Made by a program: the position numbers and the translations under genes. From Dehalobacter sp. DCM (GTDB taxonomy: Bacteria; Bacillota; Desulfitobacteriia; Desulfitobacteriales; Syntrophobotulaceae), in the NCBI RefSeq assembly GCF_024972775.1, contig NZ_CP092282.1, positions 3,093,001 to 3,157,000 on the forward strand: a stretch of 64,000 nt of DNA, read 5' to 3'. The notes beneath the pieces were generated by a model. That model was not told the origin of the DNA. It ran no database searches and saw only the letters and a program-made list of their open reading frames with translations. Shown here piece after piece: positions 1-7,463 of the stretch. Each line of letters starts with the position of its first letter. The first letter of the stretch is position 1.

Positions 1-658
1 GTACTAATTCTTTAAATTTCTCAGCCAGCTCTTTGATGCGTTCAAATTTTACGCGGTATGATACCCGGTTAGCGATCATCCTGCTGGTTGCCTCAAGAAT
101 CTGCGCCACTTCGGCTAAGTTGTTTTCTCGCAGCGTTTTCCCTGTAGATACAATATCGACAATCATTTCAGCAAGTCCTACCCGGGGCGCAAGTTCAATA
201 TTTCCATGCAGTTTTATCGGCGTAACCTGCATGCCGTGTTCATTAAAGAACAGCTCGGCGACCCGCGGAAATTTTGTCGCCGCCCGTTTGTGATTTAAGA
301 CACTTAAATCGTAACTGCCATTCGGAAGCGCCGGGGGCAGATTTTGCTGCGGCATGGCAACAACAAACCGACAGTAGCCGAACTTTAAATCAACGAGCTC
401 CGCCACGTCTTTATTTTGCTCAATAATCGTATCTTTACCGACAAAACCGATATCAGCAGCGCCGCTTTCTACATAGGTGGGGATATCCGTCGGCCGGCAG
501 ATGATGATTTGAGCATCTGATTCCGGAAGGTCAAACAATAATTTACGGGAATCCTTCTCCACAGACCGGCAGTCTAAACCGGCCTTGGTCAGAATCTCCA
601 CGGAATCCAGCAATAATTTTCCTTTTGGCAGTGCGATGGTTAAGAATTTTTTTGGCAT
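1..658 (-). CDS. hisG: ATP phosphoribosyltransferase catalytic subunit, short form (3' end cut by window edge)
   Basis: First enzyme of histidine synthesis; it condenses ATP with PRPP. The translation begins [16 protein letters not shown], typical of HisG, and contains the [10 protein letters not shown] stretch and TGKTLRENN near the C-terminus, matching the PRPP-binding region. About 219 codons are visible before the window edge, close to the usual length of the short HisG form, so only the last residues should be missing. The short form lacks the regulatory domain and needs HisZ, which is encoded immediately upstream on the same strand, 101 bp away. That gap carries its own promoter and a palindrome resembling the one at yerC, so hisG may be transcribed separately. 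Confidence 0.95.
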   Translation of the reverse strand, partial: MPKKFLTIALPKGKLLLDSVEILTKAGLDCRSVEKDSRKLLFDLPESDAQIIICRPTDIPTYVESGAADIGFVGKDTIIEQNKDVAELVDLKFGYCRFVVAMPQQNLPPALPNGSYDLSVLNHKRAATKFPRVAELFFNEHGMQVTPIKLHGNIELAPRVGLAEMIVDIVSTGKTLRENNLAEVAQILEATSRMIANRVSYRVKFERIKELAEKFKELV

Positions 659-687
659 TGTACTTAGCCCCTTCCGCATGTTGACAT

Positions 688-717
688 ATGCTTTAGTTAA
701 TTAAATTATTAAAGCAT
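688..717 (-). promoter_or_regulatory. Palindromic operator upstream of hisG
   Basis: Arms ATGCTTTA (688-695) and TAAAGCAT (710-717) are exact inverted repeats. Inside lies TTTAGTTAATTAAA (692-705), which matches the core TTTAATTTATTAAA of the palindrome over the yerC promoter in length and in 12 of 14 bases. It sits just downstream of the predicted hisG transcription start. I infer that it is a binding site for the TrpR-like YerC protein encoded nearby; the protein-site link is not proven by sequence. Confidence 0.55.
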
Positions 718-724
718 TGCTTGA

Positions 725-753
725 AGTATATCAAGGTTTGAACGGGATGTAAA
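725..753 (-). promoter_or_regulatory. Sigma-A-type promoter for hisG
   Basis: On the minus strand TTTACA (753-748) and TATACT (730-725) are separated by 17 bp, a near-consensus vegetative promoter. It lies between hisZ and hisG, followed by the palindromic operator and then the hisG start at 658. Confidence 0.6.
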
Positions 754-759
754 TATTTT

Positions 760-1914
760 TTAGTTATCCACCTTTTCCAATAAGGCAATACATCGACTGG
801 CGGCCATCGCTCTAGCGTCATTGTCGGTCAAGAAACCCAAGGCCATTTCTACCTTTTTACCGCTTTTGCGCAATTCACGGCATCGTTTGATCACGGCTCC
901 CGGTGATTGCCCATAAACGAGTACTTCGGCAGCATCCAGCTCAAATGCCGTATCCTGATCCAGCATGAGTCCGACATTAATGGCGAATCCCGTGGCACCA
1001 TGGCGCGTACCAAAATCATTATAGAGTCCGTCATACCGTCCGCCTTCGATCAACGGCACACCCACACCAGGAACATACCCTTCAAAGATCGCGCCGGTAT
1101 AATATGAAAAACCTTTCAGGATCCCCAGGTCGAGGGATACATAGTCCTGAACGCCAAATTCCTTCAAATAAAGATAGATGGTTCTCAGGGATTCGGCTGC
1201 CCGGCGAATCGGCTGGATGTGCGACCAGCTCTGCAACTTGTCCAGGACGTCTTCTTTCCCGGTCAGATGCGGCAGGGCCAGGAGCAGTTCTTTGGCGTCA
1301 GGCGGGAGATCGTTACCCGCGATAATTTTTTCGAGCTTCACCATGTCTTTGCGTGCGATCCCGTCTTCAAGCTCTTCCCGCAATCGGACGTCAAATTTCA
1401 TTTCCTCGGCTAAGCCGGAGAAAATGCCGTTATGACCTAAATTCAGCTGAAAGTTATTAACCTCCAGTACCTTCATGATTTCGATAGCTAAAGCGATGAC
1501 TTCCGCATCCGCGATATCATTGTCCGAACCGATCAATTCAACGCCGACTTGTCTGAATTCACGATAACGGGCATAATCGTTCCGGTAAACATCCCCACTA
1601 TAGCAGAATCTCAGGGGAAATTGACTTCCCTTTTGCCGTGTGGCGACCATTCGGGCGATGGGCGTCGTGAATTCAGGCCGCAAAACCAGCGCATGTCCGC
1701 TACGGTCAAAGAATTTATATAAGTGATCTTCTTTATCTGCATCGGGTTCGACACAGGCACGATACTCCAGACCCGGTGTCTTTGTTTTCTGATAGGACCA
1801 ATTTCTACAGACAGAAATTGCTTTACTTTCTAACTCTTCTAACCGGGCTAGTTCGGCTGGTAAGAGATCGATCATTCCTTCCGGTAGCTTTAAACCTAAT
1901 GATGAACGTTCCAT
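760..1914 (-). CDS. hisZ: ATP phosphoribosyltransferase regulatory subunit
   Basis: HisZ is a catalytically inactive histidyl-tRNA synthetase paralogue that joins short HisG to form the active, histidine-sensitive ATP phosphoribosyltransferase. The 384 aa product has the class II synthetase core, including ARYREFRQVGVELIG and GGRYDGLY. Its length and the partnership with short HisG downstream fit HisZ rather than HisS. An in-frame GTG lies at 1929, but the ATG at 1914 has GGAGA at good distance and is preferred. It follows yerC by 58 bp on the same strand, so yerC-hisZ-hisG probably form one unit with an extra promoter before hisG. Confidence 0.92.
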   Translation of the reverse strand: MERSSLGLKLPEGMIDLLPAELARLEELESKAISVCRNWSYQKTKTPGLEYRACVEPDADKEDHLYKFFDRSGHALVLRPEFTTPIARMVATRQKGSQFPLRFCYSGDVYRNDYARYREFRQVGVELIGSDNDIADAEVIALAIEIMKVLEVNNFQLNLGHNGIFSGLAEEMKFDVRLREELEDGIARKDMVKLEKIIAGNDLPPDAKELLLALPHLTGKEDVLDKLQSWSHIQPIRRAAESLRTIYLYLKEFGVQDYVSLDLGILKGFSYYTGAIFEGYVPGVGVPLIEGGRYDGLYNDFGTRHGATGFAINVGLMLDQDTAFELDAAEVLVYGQSPGAVIKRCRELRKSGKKVEMALGFLTDNDARAMAASRCIALLEKVDN

Positions 1915-1972
1915 AACTGCACTCTCCACTCTACATTAAATTTCTTTCTCTTTTCCTCACGTCACCTATTCT

Positions 1973-2284
1973 CTACAGTTGTTCTTTTTCCTGAGCCTCC
2001 AACCGTTCTAAAACCAGCTTATACCCATCCGCACCGTAATTCAGACAGCGCTTGACTCTGCTTATGGTCGCCGAGCTTGCACCTGTCACTTCTTCAATTT
2101 TGTTATACGTAATATCCTTCTCAAGCATGTGGGCAACCTCAAGACGCTGTGCCAAAGCTTTAATTTCAGCGACCGTCGCTAAATCCTGGAAGAACCGATA
2201 GCATTCTTCCTTCGTTTTCAGCAGCAGAATAGCTTCAAACAGCATATCCGTCTGATTATCTCTAATCCTTTCATCACTCGCCAT
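1973..2284 (-). CDS. yerC: YerC/TrpR-family transcriptional regulator, probable histidine-gene repressor
   Basis: Small DNA-binding protein of the TrpR-like YerC/YecD family (about 103 aa, the usual size). The helix-turn-helix segment is the part containing GASSATISRVKRCLNYG. An upstream in-frame start at 2317 exists, but the ATG at 2284 has a strong GGAGGT seven bases before it, and the 2317 start would lie inside the operator. It precedes hisZ and hisG. A palindrome covers its own -10 box and a related one lies before hisG, suggesting autoregulation plus control of histidine genes. TrpR-family regulators of histidine genes have been proposed in Firmicutes from comparative genomics; the ligand here is inferred. 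Confidence 0.85.
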   Translation of the reverse strand: MASDERIRDNQTDMLFEAILLLKTKEECYRFFQDLATVAEIKALAQRLEVAHMLEKDITYNKIEEVTGASSATISRVKRCLNYGADGYKLVLERLEAQEKEQL

Positions 2285-2315
2285 GATTATTACCTCCAGA
2301 ACTTCGGGCTCTTTC

Positions 2316-2337
2316 ATACTTTAATTTATTAAAGTAT
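2316..2337 (-). promoter_or_regulatory. Palindromic operator over the yerC promoter
   Basis: A 22-bp palindrome with 10-bp arms (ATACTTTAAT and ATTAAAGTAT) and a 2-bp centre. It fully covers the predicted -10 box of yerC, the classical position for repression. The core is shared with the site before hisG. Confidence 0.65.
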
Positions 2338-2351
2338 TGGTTAGCTGTCAA
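2323..2351 (-). promoter_or_regulatory. Sigma-A-type promoter for yerC-hisZ
   Basis: Minus strand TTGACA (2351-2346), 17-bp spacer, TAAATT (2328-2323). The -35 is a perfect consensus match and the -10 lies inside the palindromic operator. Confidence 0.65.
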
Positions 2352-2381
2352 GTAAAAAAAGAAAAGCCGGAATATTCCGGC
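2352..2381 (-). terminator. Intrinsic terminator upstream of the yerC promoter
   Basis: The 16-bp palindrome GCCGGAATATTCCGGC (2366-2381) is followed on the minus strand by TTTTCTTTTTTT. No gene lies directly upstream on this strand, because hisC is divergent. It must therefore end a short transcript that starts between 2381 and 2725. Confidence 0.75.
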
Positions 2382-2585
2382 AAGTACTCTACTGCGGTAT
2401 CGGTATAGCCTATATTGTATGTTTGCAGCGTTATCACCTACAGCAACGTTTTTTTACTGTGTTTCTTAACACAGCTGCAAAGATTTTGAATAGCCTATTT
2501 TCTTATGAACAGTACCGCCGGATAAAAACGGGTTGCAGTCCAGCTGTTGTCAGGATATAATGAAATTTAATCCTGTTTCTAAAGC
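2352..2585 (-). ncRNA. Candidate structured small RNA or attenuated leader between hisC and yerC
   Basis: A TATAAT (minus strand, 2596-2591) with GTGACG 17 bp upstream predicts a start near 2585, and the intrinsic terminator ends at about 2352, giving roughly 230 nt. The stretch has several stems: CAGGAT/ATCCTG near the 5' end, a TTTGCAGC/GCTGCAAA helix enclosing two hairpins (CTGTGTT-AAGA-AACACAG and CGTT/AACG), and GCGGTA pairing with TACCGC. Segments CCGGC..GTAC and GTAC..GCCGG could pair in place of the terminator stem, as in attenuators. No T-box motif, SRP, 6S or tmRNA signature was recognised. The RNA is inferred only. Confidence 0.4.
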
Positions 2586-2725
2586 TATGTATTATACAGG
2601 ATTTCATGCAAAGCGTCACCGTCAGCCTAATTATTTTGCCCTTATTTGAATATAACAAAATTATCTTTGAAAATAACGATTTTATAATTGCATGAATCAC
2701 TTAGTAAGAAAGTGTGTGAACAGCT

Positions 2726-3793
2726 ATGAGCAAATTCTGGAGTAAGATCGCTGCCAGCCAAAAGCCGTATGTCCCTGGCGAGCAACCGAAAGATAAAAAG
2801 TACATCAAACTGAATACCAATGAGAATCCTTATCCGCCTTCACCGGAAGTAATCGAGGCGATCAAAGCTGCTGCCGATGAAAATTTAAAACTATATCCGG
2901 ATCCGAATGGTGATGCCTTACGGCAGACACTTGCCGACTACACCGGTTTAAAAAAAGACTGGGTTTTCGTTGGCAACGGATCTGACGAAATATTAGCGTT
3001 TGCCTTCATGGCTTTTTTTGATCCGGGACGACCTCTATTCTTACCGGACGTCACCTATAGTTTCTACGCCGTATACATAAATCTATTTCAATTGGACTAT
3101 CAATTAGTTCCTCTTAAAGAGGATTTTTCGCTAGACCCCTCAGACTATTTCAATTCAATCGGTGGTGTGATTTTTCCCAATCCGAATGCACCGACAGGTC
3201 ACTGCATCGATCTCGAAATGGTAGAGGCCGTCTTAGCGCATAATCCCGACCGGATCGTCATTGTTGATGAGGCTTATATCGATTTTGGCGGTAAGTCTGC
3301 GATTCCGCTCATTAACCAATATCCTAATCTTCTTGTGATTCAGACACTTTCGAAGTCCCGTTCACTGGCAGGTCTCCGGGTTGGTTTTGCTTTCGGCCAA
3401 GATGAACTGATGGAAGGCCTGAACCGGATCAAGAATTCCTTCAACTCCTATACGCTGGACCGTCCCTCCATGGCGGGCGCCATTGCCGCCATAAACCACG
3501 AGGCCTATTTTCAACTGACCCGCGGTAAAGTGATCCGTACCCGGGAGAGGATCGTCCCGATAATGACAGAAATGGGCTGGCAGGTGATTCCCTCCAAAGC
3601 TAATTTTATCTTTATTTCTCATCCCGTTTTGAGGGCAGAGGACATCTTTGCCTTGCTGCGGCAGGAGGGTATCCTGGTTCGTTATTTTCGTCTCCCGCGC
3701 ATCGATAATCACTTGCGTGTCAGTATCGGTACCGATGAAGAAATGGATCGTCTGCTTGATACGCTAAGAAAAATTACAGCAGCTGTTCTCTGA
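2726..3793 (+). CDS. hisC: Histidinol-phosphate aminotransferase
   Basis: PLP-dependent class I/II aminotransferase converting imidazole-acetol phosphate to histidinol phosphate. The 355 aa product has KLNTNENPYPPSP at the N-terminus, FPNPNAPTG near residue 150, VDEAYIDF, and the PLP lysine in QTLSKSRSLAGLR (Lys210), all typical of HisC. It is transcribed away from yerC-hisZ-hisG. No strong ribosome-binding site is visible before the ATG (GTGTGTGAACAGCT). Enzymes of this family can also act on aromatic 2-oxo acids, but the neighbourhood favours histidine. No obvious terminator follows. Confidence 0.93.
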   Translation: MSKFWSKIAASQKPYVPGEQPKDKKYIKLNTNENPYPPSPEVIEAIKAAADENLKLYPDPNGDALRQTLADYTGLKKDWVFVGNGSDEILAFAFMAFFDPGRPLFLPDVTYSFYAVYINLFQLDYQLVPLKEDFSLDPSDYFNSIGGVIFPNPNAPTGHCIDLEMVEAVLAHNPDRIVIVDEAYIDFGGKSAIPLINQYPNLLVIQTLSKSRSLAGLRVGFAFGQDELMEGLNRIKNSFNSYTLDRPSMAGAIAAINHEAYFQLTRGKVIRTRERIVPIMTEMGWQVIPSKANFIFISHPVLRAEDIFALLRQEGILVRYFRLPRIDNHLRVSIGTDEEMDRLLDTLRKITAAVL

Positions 3794-3869
3794 TTAAGAC
3801 CACATGAAGATCCTATCTGATTTCGCGGGCAGCGCATTAATTGTTTTTTATTGTGGACGATGCGTCGTT

Positions 3870-4208
3870 TTACGTCCACGAATCCCAAACCTCAGGCACA
3901 TAACCTACCGTCGCCTGTTTTCCGTTACGAACGATCGGCGTTCGATAAAGAACCGGATTATTCAGCAGCAGCTCTTCGCGTATGGCAGAGCTGCTGATTT
4001 TGTCCAGATTCAAACGCATATAGGCTTTACATCCGGTATTGAACAGATTATTCAAGCCGACAGCGTTTTTTACACTTTGCAGTTCGCCTTTGCTCAATCC
4101 CTTGATGTCCAGGTCGATAAACTGGAATGGAATTCGTCTTTCTTTAAAATAACGCTCTGCTTTTTTGGTATCAAAGCATTTTTTGATACCGAATAGTTGA
4201 ATATTCAT
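3870..4208 (-). CDS. ArsC/Spx-family thioredoxin-fold protein
   Basis: A 112 aa protein of the arsenate reductase/Spx/YffB superfamily: MNIQLFGIKKCFDTKKAERY carries a single Cys at the active-site position instead of the CxxC of Spx, and TPIVRNGKQATVGY is the cis-Pro and C-terminal part of the fold. The function within the family (glutaredoxin-like reductase versus regulator) cannot be decided. A GTG at 4220 is in frame, but the ATG at 4208 is better placed after AGGTGG. It stands alone, convergent with hisC, which ends 76 bp before it on the opposite strand. Confidence 0.82.
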   Translation of the reverse strand: MNIQLFGIKKCFDTKKAERYFKERRIPFQFIDLDIKGLSKGELQSVKNAVGLNNLFNTGCKAYMRLNLDKISSSAIREELLLNNPVLYRTPIVRNGKQATVGYVPEVWDSWT

Positions 4209-4328
4209 ATTGAACGCCACCTATTCTAATCTTTTATTGCATCCTTCTGTCATGGTATTTAAAGAATGCTGTACTTGACGTTTACGACTATCCTTATTAT
4301 CTCACTTTATTATCCGATATTAACTGGC

Positions 4329-4365
4329 GAAAAGAAAGCCTGCCCAGTTACATTCTCGGGCAGGC
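4329..4365 (-). terminator. Intrinsic terminator of the symporter gene
   Basis: Stem GCCTGCCC (4338-4345) / GGGCAGGC (4358-4365) followed on the minus strand by TTTCTTTTCG. It lies 90 bp after the stop of the AGCS symporter gene. Confidence 0.8.
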
Positions 4366-4454
4366 CGTAAAATCCATACGATGTTTACCAATAATCCGAT
4401 GATCTGATGGTTGGGTTATCGTCCTTTTTCTAATTCAATAATCTTTACTGACAG

Positions 4455-5864
4455 TTAGAGCGTCTGTTTTTTTAGTCGGGTAAAATAATCCCTGGTTTCT
4501 TTTGCTACAACGCCGCTTAGAGCTATCAGTGCAATTAAGTTTGGGAAAGCCATCATGCCATTAAAGATATCGGCAAGATTCCAGACGGCGGCAACCGTCA
4601 TATACGGTCCGATAAAAACCGCAAAAATATACAGCCAGCGGTAGATTAAAACGAGCTTCATACTCTTTGTCAAATATTCGAGACACCGTTCACTGTAGTA
4701 GTTCCAGCCAATGATCGTTGTAAATGCGAAAAATACCAGACAAATCATCAGAATGAATGCCGACACTGCCGGTGCGAACGGAAGTCCTTCCTGAAACGCT
4801 CGGGTCGTTACTTCGACACCAACAAGTCCAATGTTCCAAGTTCCCGTAATCACAATGGATAAGCCGGTCATCGTACAAATAATGATGGTGTCAATAAACG
4901 TACCCGTCATCGTGACAAGCCCCTGACGGGCGGGCTCATTGGTTTTAGCGGCAGCCGCTGCGATCGGTGCGCTGCCGAGGCCGGATTCATTTGAGAAAAT
5001 ACCGCGGGCTACACCTTTTTGCATGGCGACAATCATCGCGCCAAGAGCTCCTCCGGCGGCTGCCCTGAGGCCGAAGGCTGAGGCTACGACTTCAACAATT
5101 GCATCGGGTATCTTCGTAAAGTTACCAACTAAGATGACCAAGCAAACCAGCACATAGATAATTGCCATAAAAGGCACAATAATTTCGGATACAGAAGCAA
5201 TACGCTTCAGTCCGCCGATAATGACCAAGGCGACACAAATCGTAACAATAAGTCCGGTGATGACGACAGCAATGGAATACTGTGTCCCGAAGATTGAAAT
5301 CATATGTTCATTGTTAGCATCAAAAAAGTTTTTGGCAGCAGAAGTAATTCCATTGATCTGAGTGATTGTACCAATGCCAAATAACCCCGCCATAGCACCA
5401 AATAAAGCAAAGAGCTTAGCTAACCATTTCCAATTTTTCCCCATCCCGTTTTCTATGTAGTAAAACGGTCCTCCCAATACATGCCCATCCGGTTCAATGA
5501 CGCGATATTTGATAGCCAGAAGTCCTTCTGAATACTTTGTTGCCATCCCCAATAAAGCGGCAATCCACATCCAGAACAGTGCACCCGGTCCGCCGGCAAC
5601 AATGGCGGTGGCCACACCGACAATGTTCCCTGTTCCAATGGTCGCTGATAAGGCAGTACAAAGCGCGCCGAAACTGGTTACTTCTCCAGTTCCACCTGCT
5701 TCATTTTTAACCATGTACTTCAAAGCTCTGGGCAAATGCCTGATTTGAAGCCCACCCAGCCGGAAGGTTAGCAGAATTCCGACTCCCATAACCAGAATGA
5801 TCAGCGGAAGCCCCCAGACTATGTCGTCTACACGAATAATCCAGTCGTTTAAACTTTCGAACAC
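4455..5864 (-). CDS. Sodium:alanine/glycine symporter, AGCS family
   Basis: Integral membrane Na+-coupled transporter for alanine or glycine. The product has many hydrophobic segments and family hallmarks: FGALCTALSATIGTGNIVGVA and GVARGIFSNESGLGSAP. The GTG at 5912 used by the longest frame abuts a terminator-like hairpin. The GTG at 5864 (VFESLNDWIIRVDDIVWG) gives about 469 aa and the N-terminus usual for the family, with AGGAAAGGATTGAGGAAA before it, so I prefer it. It is a single-gene unit with its own 3' terminator and an unusual 5' leader. Confidence 0.92.
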   Translation of the reverse strand: MFESLNDWIIRVDDIVWGLPLIILVMGVGILLTFRLGGLQIRHLPRALKYMVKNEAGGTGEVTSFGALCTALSATIGTGNIVGVATAIVAGGPGALFWMWIAALLGMATKYSEGLLAIKYRVIEPDGHVLGGPFYYIENGMGKNWKWLAKLFALFGAMAGLFGIGTITQINGITSAAKNFFDANNEHMISIFGTQYSIAVVITGLIVTICVALVIIGGLKRIASVSEIIVPFMAIIYVLVCLVILVGNFTKIPDAIVEVVASAFGLRAAAGGALGAMIVAMQKGVARGIFSNESGLGSAPIAAAAAKTNEPARQGLVTMTGTFIDTIIICTMTGLSIVITGTWNIGLVGVEVTTRAFQEGLPFAPAVSAFILMICLVFFAFTTIIGWNYYSERCLEYLTKSMKLVLIYRWLYIFAVFIGPYMTVAAVWNLADIFNGMMAFPNLIALIALSGVVAKETRDYFTRLKKQTL

Positions 5865-5912
5865 TTTCCTCAATCCTTTCCTAAAAAAATTAATAATAGA
5901 GTATAATGGCAC

Positions 5913-5969
5913 AAAAAAATTACCCCGGTTTAGCGGGTACCAAACTAGTTAAGAACTTACAAAGTTTGG
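5913..5969 (-). promoter_or_regulatory. Candidate transcription attenuator in the symporter leader
   Basis: On the minus strand a hairpin TACCC..GGGTA (5939-5921) is followed by ATTTTTTTG, an intrinsic terminator located before the symporter start. Just upstream CCAAACT (5969-5963) can pair with AGTTTGG (5946-5940), next to and possibly exclusive with the terminator. The glycine riboswitch core was looked for and not seen. The regulator is unknown. Confidence 0.45.
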
Positions 5970-6113
5970 CCAAATAGTGAAAATAGTTAATACTAACCAT
6001 GCTATGGTAACATATTTCATCGACATCTTTCAACTTATTTAACAACGTATTTCTTCACAATTAATGAATTATAGCGTTATTATCGGAAATTAAATACCGT
6101 TTAAGTATACATA

Positions 6114-6157
6114 TAAAAAATTACGAAAGATGGTTAATACCATCCTTCGTAATTTTT
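6114..6157 (-). terminator. Bidirectional intrinsic terminator
   Basis: Arms 6121-6134 and 6139-6152 (TTACGAA..GATGGT / ACCATC..TTCGTAA, one mismatch, TAAT loop) flanked by A6 on the left and T5 on the right. It follows the microprotein gene at 6187-6312 and can stop transcription from either side. Confidence 0.8.
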
Positions 6158-6186
6158 CTAATCTATTTTAAAATTCAACACCAAAA

Positions 6187-6312
6187 TTAGAATATGACTC
6201 CAAGCGCAATTAAGATCAGAATAGCGATCGCAATAATAGCTACACCATAGTTCGGAGCAGGAACGATCGGGCGGGGAGCAACACGGCAGCAGCAACCACC
6301 ATATCCAAACAT
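6187..6312 (-). CDS. YjcZ-like sporulation microprotein 1 (41 aa)
   Basis: Very short gene: MFGYGGCCCRVAP followed by a proline-rich turn and a C-terminal hydrophobic helix ending ILILIALGVIF. Gly/Tyr/Cys-rich N-terminus plus one transmembrane segment is the pattern of the tiny YjcZ/SscA-type proteins found in spore formers. The ATG is preceded by AAAGGGGG at good spacing. CATAATTTA (6341-6333 on the minus strand) fits the CATANNNTA -10 of mother-cell sigma factors, but no matching -35 is evident. A terminator follows the stop. The role in spores is inferred from the family. Confidence 0.82.
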   Translation of the reverse strand: MFGYGGCCCRVAPRPIVPAPNYGVAIIAIAILILIALGVIF

Positions 6313-6332
6313 TTTATTTCCCCCTTTCAAAT

Positions 6333-6341
6333 TAAATTATG
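6333..6341 (-). promoter_or_regulatory. Possible SigE/SigK -10 element
   Basis: CATAATTTA matches CATANNNTA and lies 20 bp before the ATG of microprotein 1. No convincing -35 was found, so this is weak. Confidence 0.25.
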
Positions 6342-6434
6342 GCTCTTTTCTTATAAGAATTGGCATCTTAATAACCATGCGACAATTCTCACTGATGACT
6401 ATTTTTTGTCATCTCGCCCGTAGGAACATATCAT

Positions 6435-6563
6435 TTAGAATACAATACCCATAGCAATGAGCAATAAGATGATGACAACAACAATGGCGATACCGCAAAG
6501 ACATCCACCGCCTAAGCCGGGAGCATAAGCGGCTCCTACCGCAGCACCTTCAACAACTGCCAT
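6435..6563 (-). CDS. YjcZ-like sporulation microprotein 2 (42 aa)
   Basis: MAVVEGAAVGAAYAPGLGGG, a CLCG motif, then a hydrophobic helix ending IAMGIVF. It shares the layout and the GIVF/GVIF C-terminus with microprotein 1, which follows 122 bp downstream on the same strand, so the pair is likely an old duplication. AAGGAGGTGC precedes the ATG. A hairpin GATGAC-TATTTTTT-GTCATC (6395-6414) lies just after the stop. Assigned by pattern to the YjcZ-like tiny transmembrane sporulation proteins. Confidence 0.8.
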   Translation of the reverse strand: MAVVEGAAVGAAYAPGLGGGCLCGIAIVVVIILLLIAMGIVF

Positions 6564-6780
6564 TTCTCAAGCACCTCCTTCATCTCTAAGCATTCCGAAA
6601 GAGTTTATTTTACTGTGCCTCTTTAAGAACTGCTTGCGTCATATCTTATTCAACATTACCTTATTTTGGTACTATTTCCAGTAATTATTACTTATAAGTA
6701 AATAAAAAGCTGTTGATAATCGTTTTCTGCATTCACTTGAATGGAAACGACTACCAACAGCTGATAATACTTCACCTAAT

Positions 6781-7452
6781 TCAATTTTTAGGTGCAACTC
6801 TACTTTGGAAAGGTCTTCTTGCCCGAGGCTCGCTTAAGATCTCATTCCAGATGACACCACGTGTTATTTCTGATGACGAGAATCCCAGATTAAAAGCAGG
6901 TTTCGGCTGAGATGACGTCGCTTGAACAGAGGAGACCGCCGTTATGTCTTGAACGAAAGTTTTGGAAGCAGCCTGCTTTTCGGCATAATAAGCGCCTTCC
7001 GTTCCCCAGGTGCCTTCGGCATCAGCCTCTCCTTCAGTACCAGCAACCCCTTCTGTCCCTTGGGTTCCTTGGGTTGAAACATAGGTGTCATAGTCGGAGC
7101 GTCCTTCTATGCCCCAGTCGCCTTCTTCAGCAGCCGTCTGCAGCGTTTTTGACGCCGCGGAAGCCGTTTTCTTATCGGCGGTTCTATAAGCGAATGTCTT
7201 TGGCTGTTCCGTTGTTTCGGTATTTTTGCGCACGTCACGTATTTCACGTTCAAACCGCTGCTCTGCTTCCCTCAGCTGTCTTTCCAGTTCCCCGAAGATA
7301 TTTCTGCCCTTCTTTTTAGGCTCGTCTGCCGTCGAGCCGGAAAGCGGACCATTATCAAGGGGATTCATGGGTCGACGCTGAGGCGGTTTATCTTTTTTTG
7401 AGAAGATGCTGTATACCACGATGGCGATGATAATAAACGTTATAAAATCCAC
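6781..7452 (-). CDS. Membrane-anchored acidic protein with Gly-Thr-Glu repeats, unknown function
   Basis: A 223 aa protein starting at a GTG after GTAGGTG. Residues 1-17 form one hydrophobic helix, followed by a basic stretch (KKDKPPQRRP), a charged probably coiled segment (ELERQLREAEQRFEREIR), a low-complexity region around residues 130-160 built on repeats of G-T-E-G or G-T-Q-G, and a conserved-looking C-terminus (RGVIWNEILSEPRARRPF). It starts 11 bp after the floA stop, so it is the third gene of the nfeD-floA operon and may act with flotillin in the membrane. I do not recognise a named family; the repeat region is expected to be disordered. Confidence 0.72.
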   Translation of the reverse strand: MDFITFIIIAIVVYSIFSKKDKPPQRRPMNPLDNGPLSGSTADEPKKKGRNIFGELERQLREAEQRFEREIRDVRKNTETTEQPKTFAYRTADKKTASAASKTLQTAAEEGDWGIEGRSDYDTYVSTQGTQGTEGVAGTEGEADAEGTWGTEGAYYAEKQAASKTFVQDITAVSSVQATSSQPKPAFNLGFSSSEITRGVIWNEILSEPRARRPFQSRVAPKN

Positions 7453-7463
7453 TGGCCGATCAC

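Noticed and set aside
2503-2700. 65-codon minus-strand frame between yerC and hisC
   Set aside because: No ribosome-binding site, unusual composition, and it overlaps the predicted promoter and structured RNA.
2382-2725. T-box leader for histidine genes
   Set aside because: The conserved T-box sequence (AGGGTGGNACCGCG) is absent on both strands; other stems are described instead.
3804-4196. 130-codon plus-strand frame opposite the ArsC/Spx-like gene
   Set aside because: It is antisense to a clear family member and shows no family features of its own.
5913-6113. Glycine riboswitch before the symporter
   Set aside because: The paired aptamer core motifs were not found; only a simple terminator/antiterminator pattern is visible.
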